From: Ophioderma brevispina
Lineage: Eukaryota > Echinodermata > Ophiuroidea > Amphilepidida > Ophiodermatidae
Length of the DNA: 64,000 nt
Reading direction: 5' to 3'
Assembly (NCBI GenBank): GCA_023653785.1
Contig: JAMKCH010012472.1
Coordinates: forward strand, 62,001-126,000
Positions 33,526-45,812 of the stretch are shown one piece after another. The first letter of the stretch is position 1, and each line of letters opens with the position of its first letter. Under the pieces are notes generated by a model. It saw only the letters and a list, made by a program, of their open reading frames with translations. It ran no database searches and was not told the origin of the DNA. A program made the position numbers and the translations under genes.

Positions 33526-34396
33526 TGTTAACATTTCGATAATGATTTAGAGATTCCCCAGTTTTTAACCTATACAGTGAGTGTCAAAAATACAACATTC
33601 GGAAAAAATATTTAAAATATTTCTCTGTCAATTTTTGCTAAAAAAATACATTTCTGTTTACCCCCCATCGCATTTGAGTCCCTAGATCCAGAGATATACT
33701 CAATTGGGTGAAAGGGTGTAAATTTTAGTTGGGCCACTTTCACCTGGATATGTTTAATCTTGGTAAGTAGCGAAATGTATTTAAAAAGCATTGAACTTGG
33801 TGTATAACTTTCAAGAAGTGTGAACAGATTACCATTCGAATGTTTTAAATCAGGTCGTAGTATTCGTTTTAAAAAGCTGCATTATATCTCATATTAAAGA
33901 TAATTCGTTCCACATTGAGGATTGATTCAAGATTGCTGGTCCTCAGTCTTGTGAGCATCAACAGGCATAATTCGCCACTGAAGAGTGTGTGATTAAGTTT
34001 ACAACATTTAAGGATTGATCTGGGCTGCTATCCGTACCACATCCAATAGAGAATGCATTCCTTGCAAATGATCTTTTGAGGGTGGCCTACTGCAAGTGGT
34101 TTGTCAACCGTTCCAATAGGTTTCAACAGCTTACACCATGCTCATTACCCAGAAAAACTTCCCAACACAGATAGTGGGAATAGCCCAACATGAATTTGAC
34201 ATGCTTTCGTAATTTTGCTCTAATTTCCTTTAAAATTGATCGGGGGAAAAAGTAGCTAAGAAACTGTTTTATCTGTGGAACTATATCACGTTTTCTTAAA
34301 GGTGCCTTTTTTCTTCTTAAAAAAAATGAAAATATTGCTGAATGTTGCACTATTTGGCACACTCTGTAGGGGTGTATCACTTGCTATATATACCAG
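33526..34396. other. Unassigned interval
   Basis: AT-rich sequence between the duplication copies. No supported gene. Confidence 0.4.
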
Positions 34397-34605
34397 TACG
34401 GCCCTTACGCAAAGTAGTGCGGTTGCACTAGGGGAAAAGGTCTACTCTTTGCTTTTTTATATAAAAAGTTCAAATTTTTTAGAGAAATTTTTACAAGAAA
34501 GTTCATTTTCTGGTGATGAGGTGTTACAAAATGTCAATACCATTTTAAATGAGGTTAGGTCTACTTTACAAAAGTACACTTTTTTCGAAGTCCCGCACCC
34601 CCGAA
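34397..34605. mobile_element. Degraded GTACGCAG-ended MITE, copy 3
   Basis: GTACGGCCCTTACGCA, GTGCGGTTGCAC, AAATTTTTACAAGAAAGTTC, TGGTGATGAGG and TTTTTTCGAAGTCCCGCACC line up in order with the better copies at 56,453-56,730 and 57,357-57,612. A 198-codon plus frame (34,275-34,871) crosses it and the next MITE, so that frame is repeat-derived. Confidence 0.7.
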
Positions 34606-34678
34606 TGTCATATGACGTTGGCTATATATACGAACAAATTCACGACATATGTTACTATAACAACCATATAATGTCTAT

Positions 34679-35016
34679 GGTGCTGTCAGTTATAGTCAGG
34701 GACAGAATTAACCGACCAATTGCGCGTGTGTCAAGGTTTGTCAATCAGCGCAGCGCGGACTGTGATTGGTTTGAATGTGTAATATGGGCGGGGCATGTTC
34801 GAACAAAATATGATTTAGAATATCAAAACATTCCCTATTTGAGTCGGGGTTTCGACGCACGGACACAATAATTCACGTCAGTAAACTTTCTGTTTCAATA
34901 CGCTTTAAATATTCACAGATTATTCTTCACGGCCGACATGTGTTCTGCGCGTCAAATTACGTCAGACACGCAATTGGTCGCTAAGCTTATTCTGTCCATA
35001 ACTATAGGATGTCACC
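34679..35016. mobile_element. MITE with ~55-bp TIRs
   Basis: The left end GGTGCTGTCAGTTATAGTCA continues through GGACAGAATTAACCGACCAA. The right end carries the inverted match TTGGTCGCTAAGCTTATTCT followed by GTCCATAACTATAGGATGTC and ACC. The inner portions (CAATTGCGCGTGTGTC and GACACGCAATTG) also pair. The interior is non-coding. Confidence 0.8.
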
Positions 35017-35974
35017 TTCCCATCTCTATCTAACTGGAAAGACTTAGGACAATGACCATTGACCTATATTTTCGGCATGATATATGCTAATACAACATTA
35101 ACGGATACACATATTTATTATTTATTTCAATCTGGCATATTTTTCTAATATAAGCAAACCAAAATAAAAGTAGTCGAATACATGAAATAGGCAAAGCGGA
35201 ATGATATGGGACAATCCTTTAACATCGAGAAGTATTTTGAAAGTAATACAAGGGGTAATACGAAAAGTTCTACGATCACCTTTATTTAACTCGGCTAATA
35301 TAAATGTCAGACGGATGACATTTTACTTGGTAATATCCTACAATTGCAGAGTAGACAGATATTATAACTCTAATTGCCTTTTTGTATAGGCTTGTAAAAA
35401 GCCGAGCCTTAGAACCCACAGATATCTCAAATCACAAACATGACTGTTTTATTGTATTTTTAAATACCCTCTTTAAGGTGCTAGCAATATAGCACTTAAT
35501 TGGCTTCAAAAGACCAAACATGAACGCTCTTTCTTGATGATGCCCACAGAATATTTTCAAGACATGACAATCAGTCAATGTCTATTTAATGATAGCATTC
35601 AAGCATTTCTGCCGCCGCCATTTTAATCTCAAATTAATCTCAACAAATATATCATACTGACGACCAGACATGTTCTTCCCCCCCAGTATTACTTTATTTC
35701 CAATTCTTCGCCAATATCTTTGGAGTGTTGTCTAGAGAGCACCGGATTTGATGATGCCCCCGAACTGTCTCGCCTATCTTGTATCCCCAAATAAAATAAA
35801 TCATTTTCCGTTATTCAAGAGCTCGTTAAAAATTATCTATTTTTTTTTTTTCTGTGCGTTTTTACCTTCATCTGCACTTAAAAAATTTGTCAATAAACTG
35901 ATTATTTCCCTTAGAAATTAGTCTAATATAATATATTCCTTTTTGCATTAAAAACCAAACCTTAGTACGGTTAT

Positions 35975-36166
35975 GTGGCCGCATGCCAAAAACTAAAAAT
36001 GTTATTACGATTGAACATGGCAGACATTGAAATTTCATTGCTGGACATATGCAGCCAAGCGTACGAATCATATGATTTGACACAGATTATTGGGGATTGG
36101 ACTTCATTTAGGACATGGGGACATCCATTTGCTCCATGGGAGGGCGTCAATACACTTGTAAATTAA
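35975..36166 (+). other. Short frame, unrecognised
   Basis: An ATG at about 36,017 opens a frame starting MADIEISLLDICSQAYESYD, with fairly coding-like composition, ending at TAA at 36,164-36,166. No domain is recognised and no conserved counterpart is visible in duplication copy A. It may be chance. Confidence 0.15.
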
Positions 36167-36403
36167 TTGGTGGTAATGAACCCCTAAAGGCCCTACTGCT
36201 ATGGAGGCAGGCCCACGTTGAATAATCTCAGGGATCATTAACGAGTGCATCCGGTCAACTCCGCTACGCGGCGTGAGCACCTATTCTCTCTTTTAAAGTG
36301 TTGGGGCCGGACTACCTTAGTGAATTTTGCTGTGGGTGGGGCACCACTCTTCCTTCACACACGAGTCTTGTTACCTTTCTTTTCCTTCTCCATATGCCGG
36401 GGG

Positions 36404-36661
36404 GTGTACGAAACTGAGTGGTCCCCCATGAGAGTGATCCTAGCTACCATAGCAACAAGGACGGAATAAACCGTGACTGAGTGTCCCCCATTAGAGTGTC
36501 CCTAGCTACAATAGACATGTATCGGAATAAACCGTGACCTTGTAGACTAGGACATTTTGGTTCAGTGCTGAAACAAATGATTGCATACAGCACTCAATGA
36601 GACCCAAAGACAGAGGTGGTAGGACACTCACCTCTCACACGGACACTGTGTTTCATGACAC
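36404..36661. mobile_element. GTGT-ended inverted-repeat element, copy 2
   Basis: Starts GTGTACGAAACTGAGTGGTC and ends GGACACTGTGTTTCATGACAC, the same family as 32,857-33,055. An internal block (ending GGAATAAACCGTGAC) is duplicated in tandem, which accounts for the extra length. Confidence 0.85.
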
Positions 36662-36699
36662 TATAAACACATCAGGCCTCGGCGGGAGGGGCAAGCGAG

Positions 36700-36790
36700 G
36701 GAAATTACCTTTGCAAAACGCCCGGTTCTGACAGGATTCGAATCCACGCCCTTCTGAATATGAGGCTGAATACTCGGTGTACCCACCGTA
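36700..36790 (-). repeat. Possible tRNA-derived fragment
   Basis: GTGGATTCGAATCCTGTC on the minus strand resembles a T arm / B box. Upstream bases do not form a convincing anticodon arm. It may be a decayed SINE. Confidence 0.25.
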
Positions 36791-37714
36791 ATCTACCAAT
36801 AGCGAGGTAGGTTTTGCCTAGGGTCAACACAGGAGGGACGGTCGATTCGGGGGACGAAAAAAAACAGGGAAACAAGCTGTTTTAAAATAAGCAGAGGCCA
36901 ACTGGTGTTTCTCATATTCTTGTTTTGTGTGTTGTATAACAATATACGGTTGCAACGCGACGATATAGATGGGAAAATATGGAGGTGCGGAAACTGGAAG
37001 CGTAAAGTGGGATGAGGTCGCGAAACATAAAGTCTGCACTTCGTATCAGGAGTATGAACTATATTTCATTTATCTCTGGCTAATGCTACTGTTGGTGCAA
37101 ATACTTCTATTGAAAAGTGGTTAGGTTTCGGATAGCAAGTTCAAGTGTATTATAAAATATATTTCAAAAATCAGGTCAACGCATTCGTCTTGTCACACCT
37201 TTTGATTGGTTATATATTACGATTACTTAGAGGCGATTTGGATTAAGTGGGAGCGATGTGAGTATTATAGATGTATAATTCAAAAAGCCGGAATCAAGTA
37301 GCCGATTACTCAACGGTCGACGTATCCAGACACCCTTCATTCATTTAAATTTATTTCGGATGTTATCTTTGGAGAACAATATATCTTTTTGCTCTCAAAC
37401 ATTTTGTGTGGTTTCCTATGAAGGAAATGACAAGGTCTTTACCACTGATCAAACACTTATAAACCGTATACAATCAAACCCATAAAAAATCGTATTTTCT
37501 CTCAGATGGGCTTTCCGGTCGGAAGTAACTCATCAACTCATCAATATGAACGACAAATACCAATAACATGACAAATGATGATAAATGTTGATATTTCGAA
37601 CTGTACCTCTACACCCAAATTCCGTTTACCCGCATCTTTTAATAACGTCCCGCATATGTATGAGCTTAAAATCGATTGTTTAGTACTGGCGCCCCGTTGT
37701 CCTTGGTGCGGTTA
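36791..37714. other. Unassigned interval
   Basis: A 71-codon minus frame (36,824-37,039) shows no domain. No RNA gene or clear repeat is seen. Confidence 0.4.
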
Positions 37715-38095
37715 AAAAAGTTGTCCTGGGATTGGATTTACTATCTTGGAAGCCTGATAACCTCGGATGGAACGTGCAACAGAGAAATCAAAAGGAGAAT
37801 AACAATTGCAAAAGAGAATTTCTCAAGAATGCTAAGCTGTTTATAACTTGAAACATCACTTTGAATCCACGGCTCAGAATTCTGGACGGTTTATGTACTG
37901 CCTAATTTAAAATATGGATGCGAGAGTTGGTCAATATCTCAGGAAATGTACGATCGTTTGCAAGCAGCAGAAGGTGGGTACTTGGCATGATATGGCACTT
38001 GAGAGAGAAGAGAAACTTAAATCAATACCGTGTCATTTTTGAAGAGCTGCCCCAAAATTAGGTTTTTGCTCAGTTTGCATTGAATACCGGCTAGT
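37715..38095 (+). mobile_element. LINE C-terminal reverse-transcriptase fragment
   Basis: Plus-strand translation gives YLGSLITSDGTCNREIKRRI, then TIAKENFSRM. After a frameshift it gives VLPNLKYGCESWSISQEMYD and RLQAAE. This order (YLGS, cysteine-containing EIKRRI, YGCESW, LQAAE) is the region downstream of the catalytic core in L1/RTE-type endonuclease/reverse-transcriptase proteins. Stops and frameshifts show it is dead. It is a different lineage from the LINE starting at 38.8 kb. Confidence 0.75.
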
Positions 38096-38799
38096 AAACA
38101 TACCCGTGATGTTGGTGTGGTAAAGGAATATCACAAAATGATATGTTTGCAGTACAGACTTTCACAAGAAAGTGTGAAAATTGTATGTTTTATGGGAAGT
38201 TTAGCGTTAAGGGGAACATCATACCACTGACGTAGTTTTATGATATAGTTAAGAAGTAAATATACAATAATCCATAACAATCCAACATACAAAGATTTGT
38301 CGGTTTCGCATTGCCACATTTTCTTGCGGGAATCCCCCCTTTTATTGCTCGGTATTGAGCAATAGTTGCCATTTAACTCTGATGGATATATTAACGTTAT
38401 TTAATTTATACAATCGTCATCCTTTGCTGATATTAATGATTTCTCTCGTTCTTAGCTCGAATTCCATAGATTATAAAACACTTCACCACTCGACAGTGCC
38501 AGATCAGAAAATCATAAAGAAGATTCATTTTCAAAAGCACACTTTTACGGCATCTGTATTTTCATATTTGTAATCAGCTACTTTGCTTATCATTGTTTTG
38601 TCCTTGATCTGTCAGTTTTTTGGAATCCGTATTTAGTGGGTGACATTTTTTTTCTTTCTTCTATCATAATATGTTTTTTTATTTTTAAACATCAAGCCCT
38701 TAAAAGTGTAATCCTTTTGATTATGGGGCAACCTGCTACAACTTTCGAATACACCGACTGAATAGCCGTGAAGCACTGTAAGTTTTAACCTCCTTTACG

Positions 38800-41700
38800 G
38801 AAAGGAGGTTAAAGACTTAAAGACGAGTTGGGTCGGGTTGAACCTTCTCGCGACGGCCTGTTTAGTCACATCAACTGTTGTGGCTAACTGATTCCAACAA
38901 CTTCGTCCAACCTCGGGTTTTAAAACACCAGAACAGTGAAAACATCTTGAAGACCCACCCTCAATTCTACGCGGCTGAGCTACTCAACAGATGACTTTCA
39001 TATGGCAACACCAAGTCTGTATCCTGCTGCTGAACGTTAAGGGTCTCACCCATGCTACGCGTGAACATCATCTTACAGCTCTCCAGGGAGAACGGAGTGA
39101 ATATCATCCTCCTCCAAGAAACTCACTGCGAATTTGAGAGAAGCTGCAAATCGCAGGTTTTGACCTATTTGCTTCATTCCGCACAACATGCATGGGATCG
39201 CTTCGATGTGAAGCAAGGCATATAAGTGAGAATCAGCCCTGCATCTTCAATGAATGTCGCCGATCAGTGAGATAACATTTGCAAGTAAAAAAAAAAAAAA
39301 ACATGGTAACCCACTTCACCAACATCTATAAGCCACCACCAGCTGAGGCATGACTTTCAACTCCCTTCCAGTAAGTTCATCGAGCTCCGTCGTCTGCGGA
39401 TATTTCAACTGTAGAACATACAGCATGGGGATACTCCCAACATATGACGAAGATGGCAAAGCGGCTCTTGAATGGACTGAAGCCCAAGACCTCCAACGCT
39501 GTTTGATAGTAAGGATCCACCTACTTTCTATGCAAGCAGTCATGGGACATTGACCTGTCCTCCGACCTGTCAACGGTCCCCAGCGACATCCGATCCCCGC
39601 CTCCTCCAGAACGGTCCTCCCTAGATTTCCAGATCAGTCATTGCCCATCCTGGTCACCATGACATCAAGGTCACGATCTCACGCCGCTACAGAAGAGATG
39701 GAATTTCAGGAAAGCCACCTGGCCCAAGTTCAACCACGCACCAGCGAACTGTCATCCACGGCTGCCAGACCCGGCTTCATCTAACTTCAACGATTCATAT
39801 CTGACTTCTGCTCCAGCTCCACCAAGCAGCTGAACATTCCATTCCAATAGCAGAAGGAATCCCACACCCCTGTTGGGACAAGAATGCGACGAGTTTCTAC
39901 AAAGTATTGTAATACCAACTGTGATACTGAGAGATAGCAAAGGGCAACCCGCTACGGGATCGCCTTGCCAAAAAGACCCACCAGATGGGAGGAGGAGATT
40001 ATCTAATATCAACTTTACGCACTCAAGCCGCAAGGCCTGTAACACCATCAACAAGCTCAACGGGCGTAGCTTTCCAGCTAAGCAGGGTCCCTCTGTCTCT
40101 GCAACTCCATTGCTTCCGTACTTGTCAACAAGGGAAGTGGCAACACCACACTCCACATGCGAAAGCCCATTCTTCTCTCGTGCTGTTAATGCAGAGATTA
40201 AAAAGCTTCTCAACCTCTCCACCGTCCAGCCCCCTGTCCTAACCATTCACCTACGATTAGATCACCGAAGCAATTAAAGTTCTCATGAAAGGGAACGCTC
40301 CCTTGAATGAACAACATCCCTACAGAAATTCTTGAATATATGCCACCGAAGCTGTTGCAATGGCTTCAACTCTTCCTTTCTACTTGCCATGGGAACGTCA
40401 ACTATTCCCTCCAGATTGAAGACTTCAAAGGTCATTGCAATCCTGAGCCCAAGAAACCATCAAATGGGATTCCAAGAGTTACAGACCGCTCTGCTACTAT
40501 CTCACATCTATAAGCTGCTTGAGCGACTGATACTCGGCAGGGCAATGATACGGTCGAGGCAAATTTAACCCCGCCCCAGCTGGATTTCGAAGAGGTAAAT
40601 CAAACACGATCAGAGAGCAAGACTATTAATGACCCGATACAGACTTCCAGAAGAATGCAGAAAGTTTGGAGAATCTTCATAGCCTAACTGCTGCGTACGA
40701 TACAATCTGGCATCGAGGTCCATACCTCAAGCTACACCTCAAATCAATCCCTGAATGTCAAGCTTGTCAAGTTCATTATGTTGCTCATCCCATACCATCA
40801 TCTTTCGTCCTTAGACATCAAATGGGCATTACAGTAGAAAACGCAAACTTCGGAATGGTGTCCCATAAAAAAAAAAAAAAAACAAAAAGGTTCGTCCTGG
40901 ACCCAGTCTCTTCATCATTTATGTCTCAGATATTCCAAAGGGAGATGTTTCGCAGTACCCTATACGCATACGACACGCACTTGGATACTGCATGTTCCTT
41001 TGAGTCCTTAGAACATTGTTGCAGACAGACCTAATTACGTCAGCCAATTCTTCCACCGATGGCACTTTAAACTCAGCAAACCTAAGACCGTCAGCTCTGT
41101 TTGTTTTCCACCTTGCAAATCGATGCGCAAAAGAGACTTAACATCACTCTAGATGGAGAAAACTGTCACATGACCCAACCCGAAGTATCATGGCGTCACG
41201 ATGGACCGCCGCCTTACTTTCAATCAACGTTCCAAGGCAGTCGCTGCCAAGACGCAGCTCGTGTCAACACTCCTCAGAAGGCTCGCAGAACTGGATGGGG
41301 GTTGATCTTTGAGACCCTTACATACATCAACTGTTGCCTTGGCATACTCACTGGGTTGGAAAGCGCTGCACCAGTATGGAGTCACAGGGTACATTCACAC
41401 AAGATTGATGTCGTTCTGAATGATGTCGTGAGACTTGTAGTGGTTTGCCTTCTTGCGGCGCTGAGAATTCTCCAATTCTGTCTGGCATAAGCTCCTGCAA
41501 ACCTTAGGAGGAACCTTCAGACGATCAGCCTCGCCTAAAAAACTGTGATGAACCTGGTATTCTAATCCCCCACCAACACCCTTGAGGATCAGAGAAATTC
41601 CACGATCACTTTGCTACCCAATCCATGACACTGCGTCCCACAGTCTCCCTATCGATCAATCCTGGATACATGACAGATGATGAATCCAATGGTCATCCTC

Positions 41701-42050
41701 TACTTTTAACCTACAGCAGTTTGTGGACAGTCCATCTCCAACCCCACGGCTGTGGACCGTGATAGGAAAGCATCGGTCAACCTCAACATACTCATAACTG
41801 GCGTTGGTCGTACAAAGAACTTCCTCACGCGATCGAGTAGAACTTTCACCAAACTGCGATTGTGGAGAACCACAACCCATTAGCCCATATAGATTGACTG
41901 TGCGTCTACGTGCCCAAGATGCATTCCCAGGCCTGATCAACCTGGATATGAAACTATCGTGGTTCAAGACGGATCTCCACTGTGATTTTGACTTGCAACG
42001 CACTAACAACGAACGAACTCACGAGAATACGCTGCTTGTCGATGATCACT
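38800..42050 (+). mobile_element. Decayed Jockey/BS-like LINE, nearly full length
   Basis: Plus-strand frames give, in order, an apurinic-type endonuclease start (LLLNVKGLTHATRVNIILQL, NIILLQETHC, near 39,025-39,130) and TNIYKPPP (about 39,310). The reverse transcriptase follows with LLSHIYKLLERLILGRA (40,495-40,545), PAGFRRGKS (about 40,575), SLTAAYDTIWHRG (40,680) and YAYDTHLDTA, where family members have YADD (about 40,960). Then come LNITLDGENCHMT (41,130) and SAAPVWSHRVHSHKIDV (41,365), and near 41,840 CDCGEPQPIS, resembling the C-terminal CDCG...H...C motif. Many frameshifts and stops occur. The catalytic YADD is altered. It interrupts duplication copy B. Confidence 0.85.
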
Positions 42051-42560
42051 GAACGTATGTGATTTTGACCAAATCAGCATGTTGAAGCAATGGTGATAGG
42101 TGGATCGGTAACGTTAAATATTTGGTGAGCCGCATTTCACTCTTTGAATTTATGTGTGTTTGTAATTGGCTAAAAAATGATGCAGTGCTTAGGGGAGTGT
42201 TAGAAATGACTTAAGTTGAATTAATATGAACAATCGTAAATCTTTCAGTGAGAAACTCTGTCAGATCACTATTTATGAATTCTTCTTGTAACGATGTTTT
42301 AAGGATATAAAATGCACTGCATGCAGCCCAGACACCATAAGCGGAATGGAAGCGACTGAAGTGTTTTACACACGTATTTCCAAGTGCATAGCCACTGAAC
42401 TTATTAATTGAAAGCTGACGTTTTCTAGAGCCCGTTTTTAATCATTGCAATGTTATTTCGATATGTTTATATTAGGGGCACATTATTAGCTTTGATTTTC
42501 ATCAGTTGTTATTCTTACACTACAGTAGTCCTGGTAATAATGTGTGATCTCTTCGTAACC

Positions 42561-43400
42561 TTGTCTAGATTCACTACTTAGATACATTTTGGCGAGGTAT
42601 CGTATATGGTGTGCTAATATTTAAAACTTGAGTGCATACGGTTGTCGTACTCACGTTGGTGCATAAGGGGTGGAACCCCTCGAAACTACTTGCTGTTTGG
42701 AATTTTTTTACCTGGGATAAATAATCTATATATATAACCCGGTATGTATGAAATCACTTTTTAATAGTACGGCATTAATACAATTACATTGTTAAATAAA
42801 AAATTCAAAGCTAACTCCATACGATGGAAAAAAAAGTGTATAGCCCAACAAAATGCGTTTGTATGGCTAATTAGTATAAAAACGCAATGGTCGATTTGAA
42901 TGTATCCACAAAAATATGGGCAACTGAATTTTGAGTCATTCTTCCCCCCCCCGGTCCCTCGTCCGTGTAATGGTGTCTAGCGAAAATTATTCAAGGTTTG
43001 TAAATACACAAGAAAACGCGTAAAATTCGTCAAAATCGTATTTTCATGTCAACGTTGAGAAACTGTATCAAACTTCACAACCAATCAATATTGGTGAGAT
43101 GGATCTCACTTCAGAATTACGAGTTTTGGCAGCACTTACACAAAATACTCAAAATTATTTTTCACATACACACACGGACACGGTCAAGATGCTGATGTAA
43201 TTCATCAAGAAACTACCAAATTTCGTCCATCAGATCCAACGTGACTAAATCACAGACTCCAGACCAACTAATAAAGACACGTGAATCAACGGTATAGGGC
43301 CGGGCGATTCGGCGTATGGCATTCCAAGACCCGTTTAAGACGGCACTTCCGCCGAGCATGCTACTTTACTACTGAGGTTGTTTTGAAGTTTAGTTTTGAT
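42561..43400. other. Unassigned interval
   Basis: AT-rich sequence with a C-run near 42,946-42,954. No gene is seen. Confidence 0.4.
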
Positions 43401-43708
43401 GCGGGCTGTGCAATTTTGTAAGCTTTGGGATGGACACGTATTCTGTCACCACATCCTTCACGTGCATGATGCAGTTTATTCCGTTGAGGCTGCCAATGCA
43501 TAGGATGGTGGCACAATACCAGTTTTGGGAAGAATTCAGTATTTCTCCCTATTTCTGCCACAATATCATTGCATCCTTCAACATGCAGTTTTTTAATATT
43601 CCGTTGAGCGCCGAATCCATAGGGTTTGGTGGCAGCGATACAACATTCTTTCCCAAATGCTCTCCCCACACATTGCCATAAGGTCGGTGTCAATGGAATC
43701 CGGCCCAT
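43361..43708 (-). other. 115-codon frame over a ~126-bp tandem duplication
   Basis: The DNA contains two diverged tandem units, with CATCCTTCA, ATGCAGTTT, ATTCCGTTGAG, CATAGG and GGTGGCA in both (about 43,445-43,570 and 43,575-43,690). The minus-strand frame repeats accordingly: FGAQRNIKKLHVEGCND against HWQPQRNKLHHAREGCGD. No known domain is recognised. A frame that stays open through a degenerate duplication is mildly suggestive of past coding function, but no start context, splice site or partner exon is clear. Confidence 0.3.
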
Positions 43709-43740
43709 CTCACCTCAGTTGTGTCCGTGTGACTAGGGAC

Positions 43741-44180
43741 TGTGGCCGGGGGTGGGGTGTGGGGGGGGGGGGGGGGTGAATTTGATTTCTGGTTTTTACC
43801 ATTATTAATTATCATGCTGTTTTATTATTCCATTTGATGGCTGCAAATTCTTACGGTGAGGCAACACCAGTGCGGATGCAGCTGGGAACGAGGGGGCGTG
43901 GAATTTTATGGCACCGATTTAAGTGCCGGACGATGGGTGTCCCCCTCCTGCGGCTGGGGTGGGGTGTGCTGCAACCTAAACCGTGGGTATCAATTGAAAA
44001 TTATCGACCGAAAGACCGGAATTTCGTGTGGACCTGAACCCGATGTCCATACATGTACAAAAATTACGCTTAATCACATACGGGTCCGATTGTTTGTAGG
44101 AAAACCACTTTCCGGGCCCTGTTTCATATGCTCATTAATCTTTTAAGATGAAAAAAGCGAAACCTACCAGGGTTATTCTC
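43741..44180. other. G-run and unassigned GC-rich stretch
   Basis: A G-run (about 43,760-43,777) precedes a GC-richer stretch (43,840-44,110) with two overlapping plus frames. One contains CGWGGVCCNLNRGYQLKIID. No family is recognised. Confidence 0.25.
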
Positions 44181-45320
44181 TTAAGTTGATGAAATTATTA
44201 AGCCAATTTAGGGCAGTGTTAACCCTAGTCTTTTGTTATTTACACAATTTCTTATTTTGCACCATTTTAAACATCAAGATCTGTGTTTCTATCGGGACCA
44301 ACAAAGGAATCTCCACTGCATAATCCTGCTTTGTATTTTTTTTTTTTTTCTGAGTTAATTAACCGCTATTTGACCATCTAAGTCACAAAAACCACATTGT
44401 CTAAACGCGGAATAATTAAGCACCACATTTCACAAACCAGCAGACTCAAGGCGTAGCGCGCGTCGCATATGGTGAATTTTTGCCGGGTATAATCGTCTCG
44501 GCGTGTTTTCATGTACTTTTGCACGAGCGCATCTTGGAAAAATGAAAAATAAGAGTGAAAGTATGTAAAGCGCTAATTTAGACCAGATGAATTTCAATTT
44601 CTTCTGATTTCTAGAGTTAGAAACTAAAATTTTTTGATTCATAGTGCATAAAGATGTAATTTTTTTTTTTTTTTTTTTTTTCATCACTTGCACAACATAC
44701 TCAATTTTGAATTCAAGGTAAAAGTTATTTAAGAAAGCGACCAGCTTGAAATAGCGTGAAAAGTCACCTTTTTACTAAAACAACGGATTTAATCTCAATG
44801 TTCAATTTTCGCAAAATTTGGCACATTTTCAGACCAATAACTCCAAAAATACCGACGTAAAAGGTAAGGTTGAACTTTCCTACGATAGCATCGCCTCTCT
44901 GGGAACGGTTTTCTAAAATTTTTCATATTTCGATTTGTATTCGCCAATATATACGCAATTTCTGAAAAGAAAAGTAAAAATCACAACTTTTGACATTTTT
45001 CCTTATAGTTTCGAAAATATAGCTCAAAATTAAAAAATAAAAAACGTCCCTAGAAAAATTTGAATTGTTTGCTAAAAATAGCATAAGAATACAGAAAGTT
45101 TTACATATTCGATGCCACCATCGGGTCCATCATCCAATTTTTCTTTCTAAAATATAATATAACTTTTACATACAATAATCGAATATTTGCAAAGTTAAAC
45201 CAAAATAGATACTCGGCAGCTCAAGGTTGACACTGTCCTTAAGAAGAGATTTTCAAAGAATTTTCATATGATGAGATTATAGATGACGTTCATCCCAATC
45301 CTTTCTTTATTTAGAGAAGA
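44181..45320. other. AT-rich unassigned interval
   Basis: Poly-T runs near 44,336-44,350 and 44,658-44,680. No coding sequence is supported. Confidence 0.4.
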
Positions 45321-45324
45321 AAGG

Positions 45325-45487
45325 TATGATTTGGGAACTGGTACTCTCTTTACTACAATTGAACCCAAGGCGATACCATTATTTTAAGTGGAGAACGAGC
45401 CAGGGCGAGTCTTCTTCCAGGCAAAAATAATGGGTCGCCGGGTTCAATTCGGCGTAAAGAGAGTACCGGTTCCCAAAATCATACCTT
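45325..45487. repeat. Imperfect palindrome, ~75-bp arms
   Basis: GGTATGATTTGGGAACTGGT, ACTCTCTTTAC, AATTGAACCCA and CCATTATTTT on the left recur inverted on the right (AAAATAATGGGTCGCC, GGGTTCAATTC, GTAAAGAGAGTACCGGTTCC, CAAAATCATACC). Together with the next entry it may be one element. Confidence 0.8.
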
Positions 45488-45498
45488 TATTCTCATTT

Positions 45499-45812
45499 CT
45501 TAAACAGCTTTATCATTTAGGTCATCTTTAACCCAATTTTGCGCAATGCTTTACGGCTTCAATACAACAAGACGGACTGCCATCACCCAGTGGAAAACAA
45601 TCGAACAACCCGCTGAACGCAACGATCATACGCAACGATCATACGCAACATTGGCATGCGCGCGCGAACGACAAAACGCTGTAAGGACTCGCGCGCTTCA
45701 ACCTAAAAATACTGAAAATAGCACGCGTTTACCTGGGTTCAATTAAACAATTGAACCCGGGCATCAGCCAATGAAATTGCTTACACATTTTCACAGCTGT
45801 TTAAGAATTTTT
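45499..45812. mobile_element. Small inverted-repeat element
   Basis: TTCTTAAACAGCT near 45,499 recurs inverted as AGCTGTTTAAGAA near 45,796-45,810. Inside lie a tandem CGCAACGATCATA doublet (about 45,618-45,645) and a palindrome GGGTTCAATT-AAAC-AATTGAACCC (about 45,735-45,758). A 66-codon frame inside is treated as chance. Confidence 0.6.

Larger units (their letters stand above)
35050..42560. repeat. Long diverged duplication, copy B (split)
   Basis: This is the second copy of the unit at 29,600-33,525, in the same orientation. It is lengthened by a GTGT-ended MITE (36,404-36,661), a LINE fragment near 37.7-38.1 kb and a roughly 3.2-kb LINE (about 38,800-42,050). Homology resumes directly after the LINE at 42,052 (GTATGTGATTTTGACCAAAT against TTATGTGACTTTTTGCCCAA in copy A). 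Confidence 0.75.

Noticed and set aside
36700..36790. A functional tRNA gene
   Set aside because: Only the T-arm half is recognisable; no anticodon stem forms.
43756..43778. Long G/C homopolymer runs as functional quadruplex elements
   Set aside because: Such runs occur at many places here and are prone to sequencing error; no flanking context supports a role.
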